NCBI RefSeq assembly: GCF_963855985.1
Contig: NC_087099.1
Coordinates: 10,446,001 to 10,510,000, forward strand
Direction of reading: 5' to 3'
Source: Ostrinia nubilalis
Lineage: Eukaryota; Arthropoda; Insecta; Lepidoptera; Crambidae
Length of the DNA: 64,000 nt
The first letter of the stretch is position 1. Every line of letters begins with the position of its first letter. The notes beneath the pieces were generated by a model, which worked only from the letters and a program-made list of their open reading frames with translations, was not told the DNA's origin and ran no database searches. Shown here piece by piece: positions 1 to 15,360 of the stretch. The position numbers and the translations under genes were made by a program.

Positions 1-3000
1 TGGTTCTTTTTCCAGTAAGTATCGGTTGTGTCAACGATTAATTACAAGTTTTCAAGAGAAAAGATTATCCGACAGCATGTTCTTTGGTTCATAAATTTTA
101 AGAATTGCAAGGATATATTCACGCAAGGGAATAACATCTATTGTTAATATCAAGGGTCATGATGCTTAGCAATCATCCCAAACATGAAATGGGCAGACAA
201 TTAAATTAGAAGGCTGTCTAAGATCCCAGCAAGATCCTTAATATTGTTAGTGGTTCCCAAAGGTTCATAGTGGTCAAACCGCATACTCGTACCCTGTCTT
301 GATTTCCCCACAGCGGAATTTGAAGGCAGCTGGTACTGTGAAATTGCTATATTAATATTATCACTAGAAACGGAGCCTGCGTAATTATTGGGTCCAGTCT
401 TAGACGTTTTGATTAGTGTGGAAAATTGCTGTTTCTAGCCAACATAATATTATAAGCTTAGTTGGAGTTTAAATATAGCAGTAGACTATCATCAGGATTG
501 TTATCTTGTCCATTTGTAGGTGATTTAATTTCAATAGGATTTTGTTCTATGTTAATGAAATAAATATTGTCTGTTTCTGTTACATCTGAAATAAATTTAG
601 ATTTTCGTTGACTTTTTGCAAGAATAGTTTAATTATTATTAATTGCGTAACGGACAAAGGATCCTCTAAATTCATTCAATACCTCCAAGCCATATATTAA
701 ACAATAATGCAGTACGGTAACACCCAACTGTATTTGCACGGCTCAGTTTACGTTGGACCGACCCTACATTCCTTCTAGGGTTGTCAATTTTTCTAGAATA
801 CTGAAGAAAAAACCTACTTATGTATGCATACTTTTACTTGGACAAATATTTGTTTGTTCAGAACACAGCCTAATTTTAAGTGACTAATCCTATTTTCCTA
901 TTCTCTCTTTTTTTTCATTTATGAATAAAATTTAGTGTTTTTTTTTCGTCTTATTGATAGAGCTCATATTTAATTTTATATCAGACTATTGTGTACTCAC
1001 TATCCTTAAGATAGTATCTCGTGTTATTATGTGCCAGCACCCTGGGTGAAATTCTTATCTATGCCAAGTAATATTTCGGTCACCATTATCATTTACTTCT
1101 CTTTGCTTAAATTTCAAGCGACACCCCTAATTCCTGCAAAGCTTTCCACCTATCATGGCCCTCCTTAATTAAGTCCATACTGGGCAGAGACAACAATGCT
1201 GGCGACCGATGAGAGCCAAGATATTCAAATATGTCTAAGCCATTATATTGGCCGCCGTTTATCGAATATTTTCTGATATATCTAGCTTCGAGTTTAATTA
1301 CAGTTTTATTTATTAAACGAATGAGGTTGTTTTGGGGGAGGAATACCCAGTGAAAATTCGGACATCCTTGATTTACGAGATCTCAATAAGTATATCTCAA
1401 GTCATGTCAGGGACAAAGATATGACAGCAAATATTCCAAAAATTATAACATAACTAGAAATAAAAAATAATATATCGTCAACATTTTGATGTGTGTCCCT
1501 TAATAAGGAGAGTCATACTCCTAATTAGGTACGAGTACATACACATTTTAAATTATTTCCATCTCCGTAAATGTTGCACTGAAAATTCTATACCCACATA
1601 AACTTGTAGAAGCGAACATTTTTAAGGCAAACCTCAAGCGCTGTAGCCAACGATCGATCTACCCGCGCTCGGTGTCGACGGAAAAACTACTCTACCCAGA
1701 AATTTATGTCGTACGGGATAATCTAGTTGGGCTGTATTGTGCCATCGGTTATTGGCGAGATATACTGGCTGGTTTAGGTGTTGGACGGTTTAAAAATTTC
1801 TAAGCACTACCTTACTTCGTAAAGTTTAGTAGTATGATAGATTTTGGCGCTAAGGAAGAGTTTTTGACTACTTACTTTGCTATCAATTGAATTTTCTAGA
1901 ACACCTGTTACATTTTCTTTTCTTTCATTTACATCTGAATATTGAACCCAAGTTATACAAAATTTCGTATCATCTTTATGACCAATTATTTCTCTCATAT
2001 TCCAGTATTAGTTATGGTCCACGAATTTACAAAACATGCACGTTGTTGCAAATTGCAATATGTGTAACAACGCGGATGTCATGTTATTATTGCCCATGGT
2101 CTTGTACCAATTATTTTCTGAAAAGCACGAAATATCAAACCCCTGGACCGGTCCTTGTTTTCCTGGTCTAACTGTTCTTAACAACGTGACTTGATAAAGC
2201 AGTTTTGTGCGATACCATCTGTCGTGGCCCTTTAAAAGCAGCCGATATTACATAAGGTAGTACATAAACTTAGAGGAGTTTCATTGTTCGTGTAGTTCTA
2301 CTAGATTTTATTTCTTCATGTACGAACTTGATCGGTACCTATTATAACTAAGAAGAGGTAGGTACCTACGTTATGTAGGTTCGTCTTTATTATGTGTAAT
2401 TATTTAAAACAATATAAGTAGTACTTATGTCAAAATAAACGACTGCGTCAATAAAACAAAAACTTGATTTTAACATACTCATATTTATTAAACCAAATTA
2501 TATTAATTTACCTGGCATGTGAGTATATAAAGTTTACAACTTTACAAAAGGGCAGATGCGCTTGCGAAATAAAAAAGAAAAGGTAAAACTCGACATGGCT
2601 CTTGATTAATACTTTAAAGGAAACTTGCACTGCAGCGACTAGGCGGCAGCAGCTTTAACCACTTCCACGCACACATACTCGTATAGACGCTGCCTAGCGA
2701 ACCCATAATGAACACCTCCAAACATAGATACTCCCGAGCCTATTATGAAATGCAAAAACAAACAAATGACGAGCAAATCATTAGCGAAGCTACCATGTAT
2801 GTAGATGACCTAACACAGGACACTAAAAACACTTCTAATATGCTTAAAGAAGGAAAATGTACAAATTAACGACAAATCCTCAAACCATGTACAGAAAATG
2901 GAAACGCAGAATCCACAGGTTATTAGAGAAAAATAACCGTTGTCCTGCAAATTGAAACAACCATAACGAAGTCTATAAAAGATGCAACAGACATCGCTGA

Positions 3001-3633
3001 TAAAAAGCGACACGGAATCTCGAATACCACTTTCAAATGGGATACGAATAAACAGAGAGCCCTCAATGTATGGGCACCCCCAGTGACAAATGCACATTCT
3101 GCACGAATCTGAGCTCTGTTCGTGTTTGCATAAGGGCGGGGGTGTATTCGTTTGTTGTATGCCAGGTGACGATCTGATCGGCCGTAGAAATAATCCAGTT
3201 TTACATATGGCCGAGGTAAAGTAAGGAACTCTCAGGACCTGCCGCATAAATTGCCCCGTTCGTGATGCAGTGGCTCGTTGAATATGTATAGGTGCGCTCC
3301 CTTCCGTACTTCTCATTTTACTAATAGATTTCTCTTTGATTAAATTTGTATACGTTTTATTCATAAGACCGCGGCCACTATTGTTAGTCTGCGCCCACTT
3401 AAATCAGCCGGGCCTCGCGGATATTTTGTTTCTCTACGTATGGATGTTTGTTTTAGCTTACGATACAATTCTCTATTATGATATAGGTTTCCGATACGGC
3501 GTATTCTGATTTATCTGTACAATGTTCCTTAACTGCAACGTTGAAGTTTGCCTTCAAGTCGGTACTTGATCGTTACTTAAATGTGTAACGTCATTTAATG
3601 ATCTGAAAAAGCTTCGTCGACTTTCGACGCGTT
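1..3633. other. Non-coding DNA, presumed Ubx intron
   Basis: AT-rich sequence with many stops in all frames. The longest ORF, 184 codons on the minus strand at 2810-3364, has no motif I recognise and an amino acid make-up typical of chance ORFs. No RNA gene, repeat array or transposon end was identified. Assignment to the Ubx intron is an inference from the position upstream of the homeobox exon. Confidence 0.5.
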
Positions 3634-3644
3634 AATGAACTGTC

Positions 3645-3955
3645 GTGATCGAATCAGAAATGAGGAGATCCGTAGGAGAACCAAAGTAACCGACATAGCT
3701 CGCAGAATTGCTAAAATCAAGTGGCAGTGGGCGGGGCACATAGCTCGTAGAGACGATGGCCGTTGGGGCAGGAAAGTTCTCGAGTGGCGACCACGGGCTG
3801 GAAAACGTAGCGTGGGCAGGCCTCCTACTAGGTGGACCGACGATCTGGTAAAGGTCGCGGGAAGAGCCTGGATGCGGGCAGCGCAGGACCGTTCATTGTG
3901 GAAAACCTTGGGGGAGGCCTTTGTCCAGCAGTGGACGTCATTTGGCTGAAACGAC
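3645..3955 (+). mobile_element. 5'-truncated RTE-type LINE, 11-bp TSD
   Basis: The insert is flanked by a perfect 11-bp direct repeat AATGAACTGTC (3634-3644 and 3956-3966). It encodes the extreme C-terminus of an endonuclease/reverse transcriptase polyprotein in frame from near its left edge. Recognisable blocks are EEIRRRTKVTDIARR, KWQWAGHIARRDDGRWG, RSVGRPPTRWTDDLVKVAG and SLWKTLGEAFVQQWTSFG, followed by a stop. The 3' end is a short GGCTGAAACGAC tail with no poly(A), as in RTE-clade LINEs. The reading frame is open through this part, so the insertion is not very old. The EN and RT domains are absent through 5' truncation. Confidence 0.88.
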
Positions 3956-3966
3956 AATGAACTGTC

Positions 3967-6900
3967 ATTGCTGGTTGAATACTCAATTTTAAATTTATGA
4001 ATGTACAGTGATACATAACCGGTAACCCCTTGGCATTTGGCGTCGGCCGAGAGGACGTTCGTACGGAATCAGATATTTATAATGGCTTTATTAAGACTGG
4101 CCATCGGCTGAGCTCACGCCCGCTTATTATTATAATTGAGACGATTGCCCAAAGCTTCTTCGCTTAAATGAAGTCATCGTATTTCTTGAATATCAAGTAT
4201 CAAGTCTGCTATTTTTTCTATTAGTTGCACAATAATTTAATCTTCGTTTTAAACGATCAATATTGAATCGCGTAATTTCGTATGATTTAGTGCTTCTGTA
4301 CACGTGATTGGGGTTTCCCGAAAAGTTTTGAATTCCATTCGAATAATTGCCTCGAAATAAACTTCTAGTTAAGCCTGATAAGGGGACGGTAAGAAATCAT
4401 AGCCGTGTTTGTTATGCAAAAATGCAAGCGAAGATTCCGTGACGCCGGGCCATGGCGCTGCCTCGTTCATGTTTATAATGTGTTTATACTTTTTGTTAGT
4501 CCGGTCTACACGTGACCGCGGTACTTATACCGAGTGGGAAATTAAAATATAAATCGAGTGGCTCCATTCTGTGAGCTAAATTTAACCTCTATTCAAAACG
4601 GATGCACATTATCAAACACCTTGTTTCTAAAACTGGTCCTGAAACAATTTTTCCCAGAGTAATTACGCCGTAAGTTATCTTAATTATGCGAGTGTCTTAA
4701 GCTACTGAGTAACTTCCTAAAGAGGCTGTAATCTCACAAATCGTTATATTTATGGACGCCCTACCTCATTGGGGACATTAAAAGTTTGAAGCCATAACGG
4801 CGCAACTCTTACCTTCAGTTGTTCATTCAGAGCGCGTATATTGTTCGAGTTGAAATTTGTAGGCGGTACTGAAAAAGTGTCAATTCATCATACCAAAGCC
4901 CCGGGCTCGAGGCGAAGTCCCCCGTATAAATCTCACTTCCATACTTTCGCGTGGGGAAAACGACTGCTTTATGAGATCCTTAAGGCTGTATGGATTTGGG
5001 AAAATATTTCCTTTTCGTGCTGGCCCTCGACAAATGAAGGAGCATTGGGCACATTAGAATGTGTGAAAGGGCCCATAGGCGTTTTTATTGTTATGCGAAG
5101 CAATTCAGTTAAAAGCGAGTGCGTTACTTCAGTACATACGAAGTGACTATTGGCTAATATTTATTAGACCAAATGGATTCGGGTTCGAGAAAAAGGTGCA
5201 TAATGCTATCGCCCTCGTAAATCGGCGTAGGGGTTTAAATGTAGGAACCGTGTAGAAAATATCGATAGTTCATAATAATAATTGCTCTTCAATCTGGTCG
5301 ATCGATCCCCAAGTTTTTAACGATGGAGAAAATGTCGTTGCTCGCACGGCTACTTCTGGCAATTTATCACTGTTAAGAAATCTTCACTAATCGTGATTTA
5401 TTTGGTAGCGTGGCTTAGCTGCGTTGTGAGAGTTACAAAACTTGACCAGTTTTATTAGCATAAAATTATTGAGTTGTAACGCGATTAAGATGGGCGTAGG
5501 TGTTCTTTTAGATTCATGCCTAAATACATAAGTGCGCGAGCGTGCAAGAGGGCAGCGCCCGCGCACGCTGGGCTCGCCTCATTAGAACTGCGCGCCCTTC
5601 CCCCCACCCCCTCATCCCCCACTCTCCTCGCCTGCGCACCCGTTTATCCAGACACGACGACATTTCCATTGCCAGCGCGGAAAATAGACATTTTAGGAGA
5701 GCGGCCACAGACACAGAGATTCCTTACAGATAATGTTTATTGTGTGCTAATACACGGCTAGTTACGAACATGGAGGTTTAGGCGATCTAATAATGCGTAG
5801 ATGTATGTGAGAAAGATTACTTATGTCGACAGTAGTTAGGATAGGAATGTTGTTATCTAACTGATCACTTTGTGTAACCAAGTAAATTGATTTTAAGTAT
5901 CGATAACGTAAATAAAACATGTTTTACCTACAAAAAACGCAGGTGTGGATAAAATTATTAAAATATTTATAGGAGTCGAAGTCGTTAAATTAGGTAAATA
6001 CGCGTGTGGGAAAGCTTTAAAGGGCGCAGCACAATCGTTTACCATATTAGGTCTTAACAGCAGCGGCTCTAGATAAATTGGAAGGTTCGTGGGCAATGAT
6101 TTGAATTGAATTAATTATGAGCATCGGACGCTCACGAACTTCTGCAGGAAACGCAAACTAGTTGGGAAAAATTACGTAGTTATGGTTATTTTGAACGCTT
6201 CCCCACAGAACCCGCGCTTTATCTCGATGTAGAGTTCAATAAACCAAGACGAGCCCGCGCGACTGAATCGCGAACGGGAGAATTTATGCGACAAAATAAT
6301 GCATACAGGTGTCGCGGTCCTCAGCGCCCCTTCAAATAGTCTCCCGATGGGAACTAAATGGGAGAAGGGGCCTTTTAAGACCCCAGACTGAGCGTTAGAC
6401 ACGAGCGATGTTCTGATAGCGCCGCAACACATCCCCAATTACGATTTATTCAGACTGTAAAAGGGCATCAGTAATGACGTACCGTATGCCGCCGCGTAAT
6501 GACTTACCTTTTTCTCTCACAATCGAAATCCAATTATTTCTGAAAGTAACTAAATACCGGTCCAGAACAAGAGAGGCGAACCGTAAATCGGCGCTGGATA
6601 TTTGCAGCGCGCTCGGAATATGAATTATTCTTCGTGATTGTTCTTGCGACCGCGTCATGGTTCATACATGAAGCGCGAACTAGTTTTTTGACGCTGCGCC
6701 AGTCGTCGGCCCGTAAATAAAATCATATTCTCAAAACTTGACCGATTTCAACTTCGCATTTTTGGCGTGCAACCTCTCGATCTTTTGTCGTGTCTACTTA
6801 TAATTTTGTGCTGTAATTAACATTATCTGCTGTGCTCGGAATTGCTTTCGGGAAAAGAGGTTTGCGCAACGCCCGCGGTTCTGAAAGGGAGATAACCCAA

Positions 6901-9900
6901 ATTTGTTTGGGCGAATTTTTTGAAACTCTTTTTATCAATCGCCCGGCTGGTAATTGGCGGAGCGGTTGCGGCAACAATAATTGACGGAATCATTCTGAAG
7001 TTTTCGCTCGGACATTCGGGGAAACTTTAATTGGTCCACCTTTTGTGACGTTCAATAACGCCGACTTGATAATAACATGACCAATTATTGGCAGATCGTT
7101 GCTTTTAATTAGCTGTTTGATGAGGAAGAAATATTTCACTAAAATATTATTATTAGGGATAGTTGCCGTATTGCGATCTTGAATGCTTATGTGGATATAA
7201 ACTATTCAATAAAAATAACCATTACGTAGCGCAATTAATGAACCATCAAATGGTTTACTTACATTGAAAGAAAAGTATCTAAAGAATATAAAATATTTGA
7301 AAATAATTTGGATTTTTAATCGAGGTTAGAAATAGGTACCTATAATTAGATATAATAAAAACTTTACCAAAATGAGAAAAGTATTTTTGAAAGCGGTCTA
7401 AACCAATCGACCATAAAGTATTGTCAGACGTCCACCCCGTCTCAGCAGAAATAAGTTTCTTATTGGTTCACAATTAAAGTCCTCAAGGTGACCGAGCTAT
7501 CCTTAAGACAAACAAAAAACCCATTCGTCGAATACTAAACGAAATCAGCTCCACGGACTTCAGGAGGTAAAAAGCTCCCAACCGATACTTATCAAGTGTT
7601 TGAAATGACACAACCGGATTCCGGACCGGCGGACATTATGCTTTTTCCATACGGGGAATAAAACTGACGAATTTCTCAATAAAAGAGAGATGACCGGCGA
7701 GTCGTCACGTACGTACAGAGCCCTAGGCTCTGTGGGTATTTGGAGCGGTGCAGCAAAAACTATTCAGGGCCCATTATTATGGCATTTTTGTCGTCTGACG
7801 GGGCAACGAGTGGCTCGGCCATTACGGCCCGTGGTGGGGGCATGCGTGCCGCGCCCCACCCTGCGCCCGCGGCACACCCGCTCCCGCCATCCATCTTCGA
7901 TATGCACATAAAGCGAACCGGACCCGTAACGGCAGACCCACATTCCCGCTGCTCTTAAATTTATTTATCTCTTTATTAATTCTCGATTCGAATTTTTATG
8001 TTTGTGTGAAATTCGCCTTGGAGTTTAGACGATGCAATTGTTCGACGCCTTCGGCGGACGATACGATCGCTATCGATCCGAACGTGGATTCATTAACACT
8101 TCCCGGTTTGGATTTAATCTATTTCGCTACAAGACCAGTAGCGTTGGTTATCTTGAAGCTCTTTTCGGTTTCATAGAAAGAAGTGTCGGTTTTCAGTATT
8201 CCACTTTTTGTTAAAAAACTGTTGTCTGCTTTTGTAACGATTCTTGTAAATTTCGCCTCATCCATATTTACAGAAGTTCGCAAACACGCTGACATCCGTA
8301 CTTGAATTGGAAAGTTCGTCATGGCAGTCGTTGGGACTTGTTTGTTCTCATGTAAAATTTATTATACCTATCCACTTACAACTTTTTACTTATTGATACG
8401 AAACATTGTGTTAATAGTCATTGGAGCTATTTTTTCGAGTACTATATAGTTGGTAGAAAGTTGAAGGCAATGATATTTGTTAGGTTTGCAATAAAGAAGG
8501 TTTCTTATTTCATTTGCCGGTGCGTGATATAGAAGTCAATTAAAAAAATCACCTGTTGGTCGACTCGACAATGGGATCGATGGGCATGTGGGCCATAAAG
8601 CATGGCTAACTGGCGCGTGTGGAATGATCCCCTTTAATGAAGTGACAGTAACTAAGTCGAAGGTTTGCCGCTATTTATCGGCTTTATATTTAGCGCTAAT
8701 TTCTCGATCGATATCTGGTAGAAGGTGCAAGGATCTGACACATTGTATGGATCAATAAACATTAACACATAAGTAGATTACTAATAGATATCATCAATTT
8801 TAGACTTAAATGGTCATAAAAAGTCTATATTTTAGATTCTAAGGATGTCTTTTGCACATTTCCCAAGGTAGAATCTTGTGATGAAATTGCGAATATCTGA
8901 ACCAGATTAAGAATTTTGAAGCTATCACGTTTCCCATTCTCAGCAGCTTCTTCTAACACGCCTAATAATATCAGGGTACAAAACAAACGTTAGCCCTAAG
9001 GGAGCATGGAAGCCTCCACAAGTGAACCGCCTTGTTTACGGTCCTCGGGCGTCAGGGGATAGACTTAGATAGATTGCTCGATTCCATTTAGGCGTACCCC
9101 GTAAAATATCGCCGCTATCCACCAATTACTGGATACCTCACACGCTATCCGTCACTTAACAACCAATGATATGACTAATGCCGTGTTTAGCATCGGAAAT
9201 TCACCATCATTCAAGTGAGCGCTAGAATTAGTATTCAGACTACATTCGCTCACTGCATAAGTATGGTTTTCATAAAGCGTTTGAATGTAATATCCTCAGT
9301 TCTAGGTTGGATTAAGTAAAATTTATTGCTTTTCCGCCTTCATATACCATAAATAATGGGCACTGTTTCTAAATCTGATAACTTTTTGACTACTTTTTCA
9401 ACTTAATTAGTAATAATGATTTTAATGCTTTTTACGTCTAAAATATAAAAAACCTCACCCAATTCCGAGTCAATTAATGGATCTTTAGTTACATCTTAAT
9501 TGGCGTTAAGATTAATAATTGTAAATCACATCTAATTACATCTTCCTAATGAATTGATAATGTACGTCCAATAAGCTCAATCTTGAATATCTAATACCTG
9601 TAGGCTACGAGATAGGTATCTAGTTAGTCTAATTTGCAATAGAGCCTTTGTGTTAATTGATCCCTAGGCGGCGTTGGTTACGATAATTGTCTATAAATTG
9701 TTCCGGGCATTAATCTCTGCATCAAATTGGTTGTATTAATGGTGGATTGGATCCAATATTGGATCAAACTGTAATTGCCGAAGAATTGAATCACTGCCGT
9801 TACGTACGATGTTTACTTGAGTTTAATGTTTTTTTCAATTTAGAAGTTATCTGGTTAACACTCCTGCGCGAGTCGAGCACGTGAAGCACGCACTAATTAA

Positions 9901-12900
9901 CGTTCAACGTGAAACTTCGTCGTACCTCCGCCAATCAAACATGACCTGCGACAGCCCATATATCTTCCCTTACCGCCTCCCGCTCGTCAGCGTCACGAAG
10001 GGCGGGGCGGGTCTCATTATGCTGGGCGCTCAGTAATTGCGTGTCTAACGCTCCCTACACGTAACACGGCCTTTTATTAGGTGGAAATTCTGTATACGGC
10101 ACTACAGTCGGGTATCGAGTGGAACTTATGAACTACCGCACTTTATGTCTTTCAAAACTCATGATTACGCACGAAAATTTTTAAAATATCACCGAACTTA
10201 AACTGTGGGAGCGTGTAAAATTTACATTTATAGGATATTTATTCGAATGAAGCACTTCTCGAGTGTTCGTTCGATTTTTTATTCGATGCAATTGATTTCT
10301 TAATCTGCGCTGATTCATGGACCGTGTTTAGTTCAATGATCCTTGATGTAGTTGATGTGTTATTGTGTCGCGAGACAGTCGTAAACGTCCACATTAGCGG
10401 AATATTGTTGTTTATTGCGATTTAACACATCTTTATTTAAACATTAGTCACGGTGAGCGCGCTCCGTATAGCCGGTATGATTGATTACTTACTTATACTG
10501 ACTTCGAGCAAGCATAATTTATTTCTGGCCGTTATTGTATTATTTTTTATTGCTTCATCTTCATTTAGTATGCATTCCTCGTTACTTTAATTACTGCTCG
10601 CTACTTTGCAAAATGATTAAATTAACTTTAAAATGCGGTTCGGTTTCCATCCAATTATTTTTTACTTCAATCTACGAAATAGGATCTGTAAGTTTTCTTT
10701 GTGCACCCTTTTTTGTCTCATCTCCTTTTAAGTCTGTTTTCATTGAAAAGGATTAAAAATAAAATTTTAAAATTGGAATTAAAAAAAAAGCTAGTAGATT
10801 TTGTCAATAGCTCCATCTGTTCCGAAAATGTGTTATTTCAAAGATAGAACTGAGTGCTTCGGTTAACCAACCCCCCGTGTTTCTCAGTTAGCCCTGAACC
10901 TAATACAAAAGACAAACTGTATCGGATTTTAGAAAGCTGACCGTTGCACAACTTTCTCCCTTTATCTCCTGGACAATAGGCAACAAAAGTTACCGTATTG
11001 TGTTCTTCTTTCTGCACACTTTTTATGATTTGCCATGCCAATACGATGGGCAGTTGTTCCTTACGGTACAATGTTTTTAATGTTTTGTTTGTGTCTACAA
11101 AGAGAGAGTTTTATGGCGTTATTGACGGCGATATGACTTGTTTTGCTGTTAAAGATTTTAACGGCTTTCTAAAACGTTTTCAAAACAGTCATAGAAATTA
11201 ATTGCTCAAAAAAATTGCAAACGTTTTTTTACATTTCTCCAGTCGCAACTTTCTAAATTTTTTGTTTTGGATTCCGCCGAATTTGAATAGAACCTATCCA
11301 ACTAAAACAGCGCTCTCAAATCGTCCACAGAATAGTTATCGCAGAGCGGACAGATACGCATCTAGATAATAGTTAGGTATTAAATTGGCCGGTAGCGACG
11401 TTTACGAGCGTATTGGCGGCGCTGGGCGCAACATGCGCCACTATCAGTTACCGCCGTCGGTGGCTAATTCACTGTGACAAATTAACAACGGCTAAATTCA
11501 GACCCTCCGGCTCAGTATTTGCCTATACCCATCTACAGTACGTGTGTTGATTTATTTAGGGCTGCGGAATTGCCGGTGGCGGGACGTCCCGATGCGTAGA
11601 TAGGCTCAAATCTACTGAATGGAACAACAATGTTGCCTTCTCCGCCTAGTAGAAGCTCTAACTGTAGAGCATCTGTTTTATTTTCAAGTAGCAGGCTATA
11701 ATTTTGTTGCAACAATTTTAATGCTTACTAACAGGTGATCCAAATGCCCATTCGCCCATTTCATAGATTAATTGTTCCAACTTCTACTTATTTTCAATTT
11801 CACCTTGTTCAACTTTGTTATGAACTTCGACATTGGTTCTCGATTATGATTTTAAGAAAATTCGACAATGCTATCTAGGGTGTTTTCCAGTTATACAACC
11901 ATGAATTTATTTCGTACTTTTATAAATTCCAAAAGTAATTTTTTATCGACATTTTTTTTCACAATGCCTATGTCCCGTCGACTGGGCATCACTACGCCCG
12001 TCTATGCCCAGCGAAAATTGGTGGCGTAATCCAAGATGGATTTATCGGCTTGTTGGGTTTTATGCGTTGGAATTGCGCGAAATATTTTTCGTTGACAATG
12101 AAAAATACACTCGCGAGCAGTGAAACGGATTAACAAATTAGCTGGCCGTTTGAATTTACAACATTTTTCGGTTTGGTGGATTTATTGTATGAGTTTTTTA
12201 GAATTACCTACACAGAGCTAGCGGGTTTTAAGTCGTATATCTGAAACTAGATGTGGATTTTAGCTAGACAGTTTGATTTAATCTTAATCTAAAGTTAAAG
12301 ATTGATTATCAAATCGTGACGGACCGCTATTATCTTTTCTTCCTCAAGGGAATAATGGAAAGGGCATCGCATTCTAACCGAGAGCATTGTTGCTGTCTCC
12401 AAGAGGCATCGTATCTAGAGCTAGGCACGGTTAAGAATTTTTCAAGTTTATCGATAAATTATTTCGATACGTATGCATTACTATTACTATTTTTATATAT
12501 ACTATTTTTTGTAAGTAATGCTGAAATCAATATCGTAAAAACACTAAACTACTCAATTATTTTCGTATTATGATGGATTTATAATTTACAACACACCATT
12601 AATAGAAACCTTATGCTTTTCTTTAGTTTTAGTTCCGGACAAGTTACTAGCCAATAAATAATAAAACAAAATTAAATACACTATTCATTCGTATTGAATA
12701 ATAATGAAAGTGTCGTATTGTAGTTTGAGTGTTGTAAGCGGAATATGTTTAATTTATCGATGCATTGTTTCGAAGCTCGATACATTTATCGACATGACGT
12801 CCCTATGCTCGGTATAAGCTAGCCATCTTAGCTCAGACACAAATAGAATGGAGACTGAAGACGTGGTCGTCTCTTTGTGTTCCAAACCGGATACACACTC

Positions 12901-15356
12901 ATCTGAAATATATTCATGGCACTTAGTTTTAGACATATTTTCAAATGGAGTAAAGTAATGGTTTTATCCGTTTAAAATATGCCTTTTTTACCGCCTTAAG
13001 AGCTTTTTGTGTCTATGAGGCATTTCTTTGGCACGTCTTGTAACTTACAATTTGACGTTTAATGTCCGCGATAAAATAAAATTAGTTACTGATTTCATTC
13101 CAAAATAAGCCGATTGTCTCTTGAATTTAAGAAACTTAAGGCAAACCGCTAACCTTCTGTTCACTGTTGAAGCATTCATTGGATTGTGTATTAATATTGA
13201 AGCTAGAATTCAAGCTGAAAAAAACAAATAAACAATTAATGTTTGCATTGTTGTTTTGAATTGTAGAGCTTCTTTTTTAAAGCAACAGAAATATTACAAA
13301 AAGTATGTAGAGTGGCAAAATTGTATTTACATTAACATCTCCAATTAAATGATATACAGTGGAAACCCTTACCCCCCATTGTGCCAGCTGTCTCGTTGTA
13401 CAGTAAAATATGTCGCCGTTCGTCCAGAACTAGTTCCATTGAATTAAATGCTCTTAACATCCCACGTGTTCGTCTGAATGATAATTTTAATTGGCCCGAC
13501 TTGTATTATTTCAATTTTAAATTGCCTTTGTTAGACTTGAGAATGCTGTACCTGCAAGAATGGAATATTACTGGGCGGAGGCAGACATTGTGGACCATGT
13601 AAAAATAGGGCAAGAAATCAATAACCATGGCACCATGTGGAGCCTGAGTGCTGTGGCCAAATTCTTAAAACTAGTTTTTTATCGAACTCCTGAAAAATTT
13701 AAAGTTTTTACTAGTAAATTTTTAAGGTTCCACCACAAGTTTCAACAATGGATGGCTTGTTCAATTACTTGTAGACCTGAAAATAGGCAAAGGCTACCAA
13801 GAAGTACGGTAAACATCCCTATTTTAAAATATCCATGGACGAAGACATCCTCCTCTCTCAAAGAAAAACACCGGTCATAGTCAGATGAAATTGTGAGATA
13901 TGAATGAGGGAATCATGTATAGTAAGTAGTAGTAGCCAGCCATCATAACCAATAGATGACACCAGAAATATGGAAAACGGGTTAAGGGACATACTCTCTA
14001 AGATGATGCAATGAGAAGTTTTCCGTGTGTATTTTCCGGTAGAATTCCAGCTACTCCAAGTTATCTATCTTGCAAAACAGTTGCCATCTATCGACAAGGT
14101 TTTCACTGTCGCGCAAACACGTCGCTACATACGTGTGGAACAATGGGCTGATCAGTACGTTTGTTAGTGTCCGTCCAAACGTCAGGTTTATTGGTCGCCG
14201 GGAGATGGACGCGATAGCAGCGCCCGCCAACGACGACTCGAATTAGAGGGGGTTTACACTGACGGATGGATTGTAAGCAGAGGTAGACGGAGGAGCCATT
14301 TTTGCAGACAGCGCTGTGATTGCTCGTGATCGGCAATTGAATGGTGGTTTGCTCTTATCAGCTGCTCACGGAATTTTAAAAGATGTACGGATCAGTATAA
14401 GTATGTGTAAGCTGAAGAGGGTAGCGTCTTATACAGTTTTAATAAATGCGACTGCAACAAGAATGTGCTTGGTTCTGGCGACTGTACTTCGAAGTTTGAA
14501 GATATGCAATCAGATGCATAAAAAACCACTGTAGACTTGTGCAATATTTTGATGTTAAATCGAGCAAAAAACATGACGTATACCTACTACTTTGTAAAGG
14601 TGTTAAACGATATGGATTCATGCTGTGATTTCTTACATGCACGCGATTGTATTTCATGAGAACTGGCGATTGAATGCCGGTAAAAAGGCGAGTGCATCAC
14701 GGCTCTGCTGTTTCTCATAGTGTACTGACACCACAATATTTCACATTGCAAAAAAACAACGCGAGCACTCGTCTTATATACTGATACAGTGCCAAATACG
14801 GATCCGCGGATTTGTTGTAACGAACGTACACTTGCGGGCAAAAAAACCGGGCGACTGTTTTTGTTGGACGCATTTACCTTTTAAGATTGCGATGAACATT
14901 TGTATTTATATTTTTTTTGCGTTAGCACTTCACAACCATACTGATACGTGGTTATAACGCTTGGACCCATCCACTGGTTAGACCGATATAAACATTGGCA
15001 TTAAAAATTGCTTTGTTTCCACAAACAATTCAGCTTGTTTGCCCGGTTACCACGAAACGGTGATATTCACATAAATCTAGCGAAAAGTCAAATTGCAGTT
15101 ATGGTTCACGCGCGGGTCTGATTTTTCAGTCGCTCGCAACGTTATATAAAATAACTAATTGCGCATCACTATTTGTTTGGAAGGCTGTACAAATATTTGT
15201 TTGGCTAAAACCACTCCCAATCACCGGAATAGCTGTGTTTTGTTTCGGTGACTTATTTCAGTAGTTTTATTCGCAAATTGTTTTGTTTACACTCAATTTT
15301 GTGATGAGTACACAAGTAACTAAATTCCTGTTTTAATTAATTGTAGGTAGTACATA
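3967..15356. other. Non-coding DNA with GC-rich blocks, presumed Ubx intron
   Basis: No gene was recognised. Several stretches stand out from the AT-rich background as GC-richer and information-dense, for instance about 5515-5720, 6170-6960, 7690-7960, 8560-8720, 9890-10050 and 11370-11480. Such blocks are typical of conserved cis-regulatory DNA in Hox introns, but conservation cannot be judged from one sequence. ORFs here (such as 13381-13602 and 13560-13880) have no recognisable domains. No transposon ends with clear duplications were found. Confidence 0.4.
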
Positions 15357-15360
15357 CTAT

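Noticed and set aside
2810..3364. 184-codon minus-strand ORF
   Set aside because: Long for this window, but no domain, no splice context and Cys/Phe/Ile-rich chance-like composition. Neither strand matched a family I know.
13830..13850. YPW sequence as the Ubx YPWM exon
   Set aside because: Reads KYPWTK without FYPWM context or a splice donor; chance match.
13381..13880. Two overlapping + strand ORFs (73 and 106 codons)
   Set aside because: No recognisable domain. Different frames overlap, as expected for chance ORFs or a very old pseudogene.
14081..14094. Further CTCF-like motif (TTGCCATCTATCG)
   Set aside because: Lacks the GGCGC end on the complementary strand (AGATGGCAA), so it is too weak to list.
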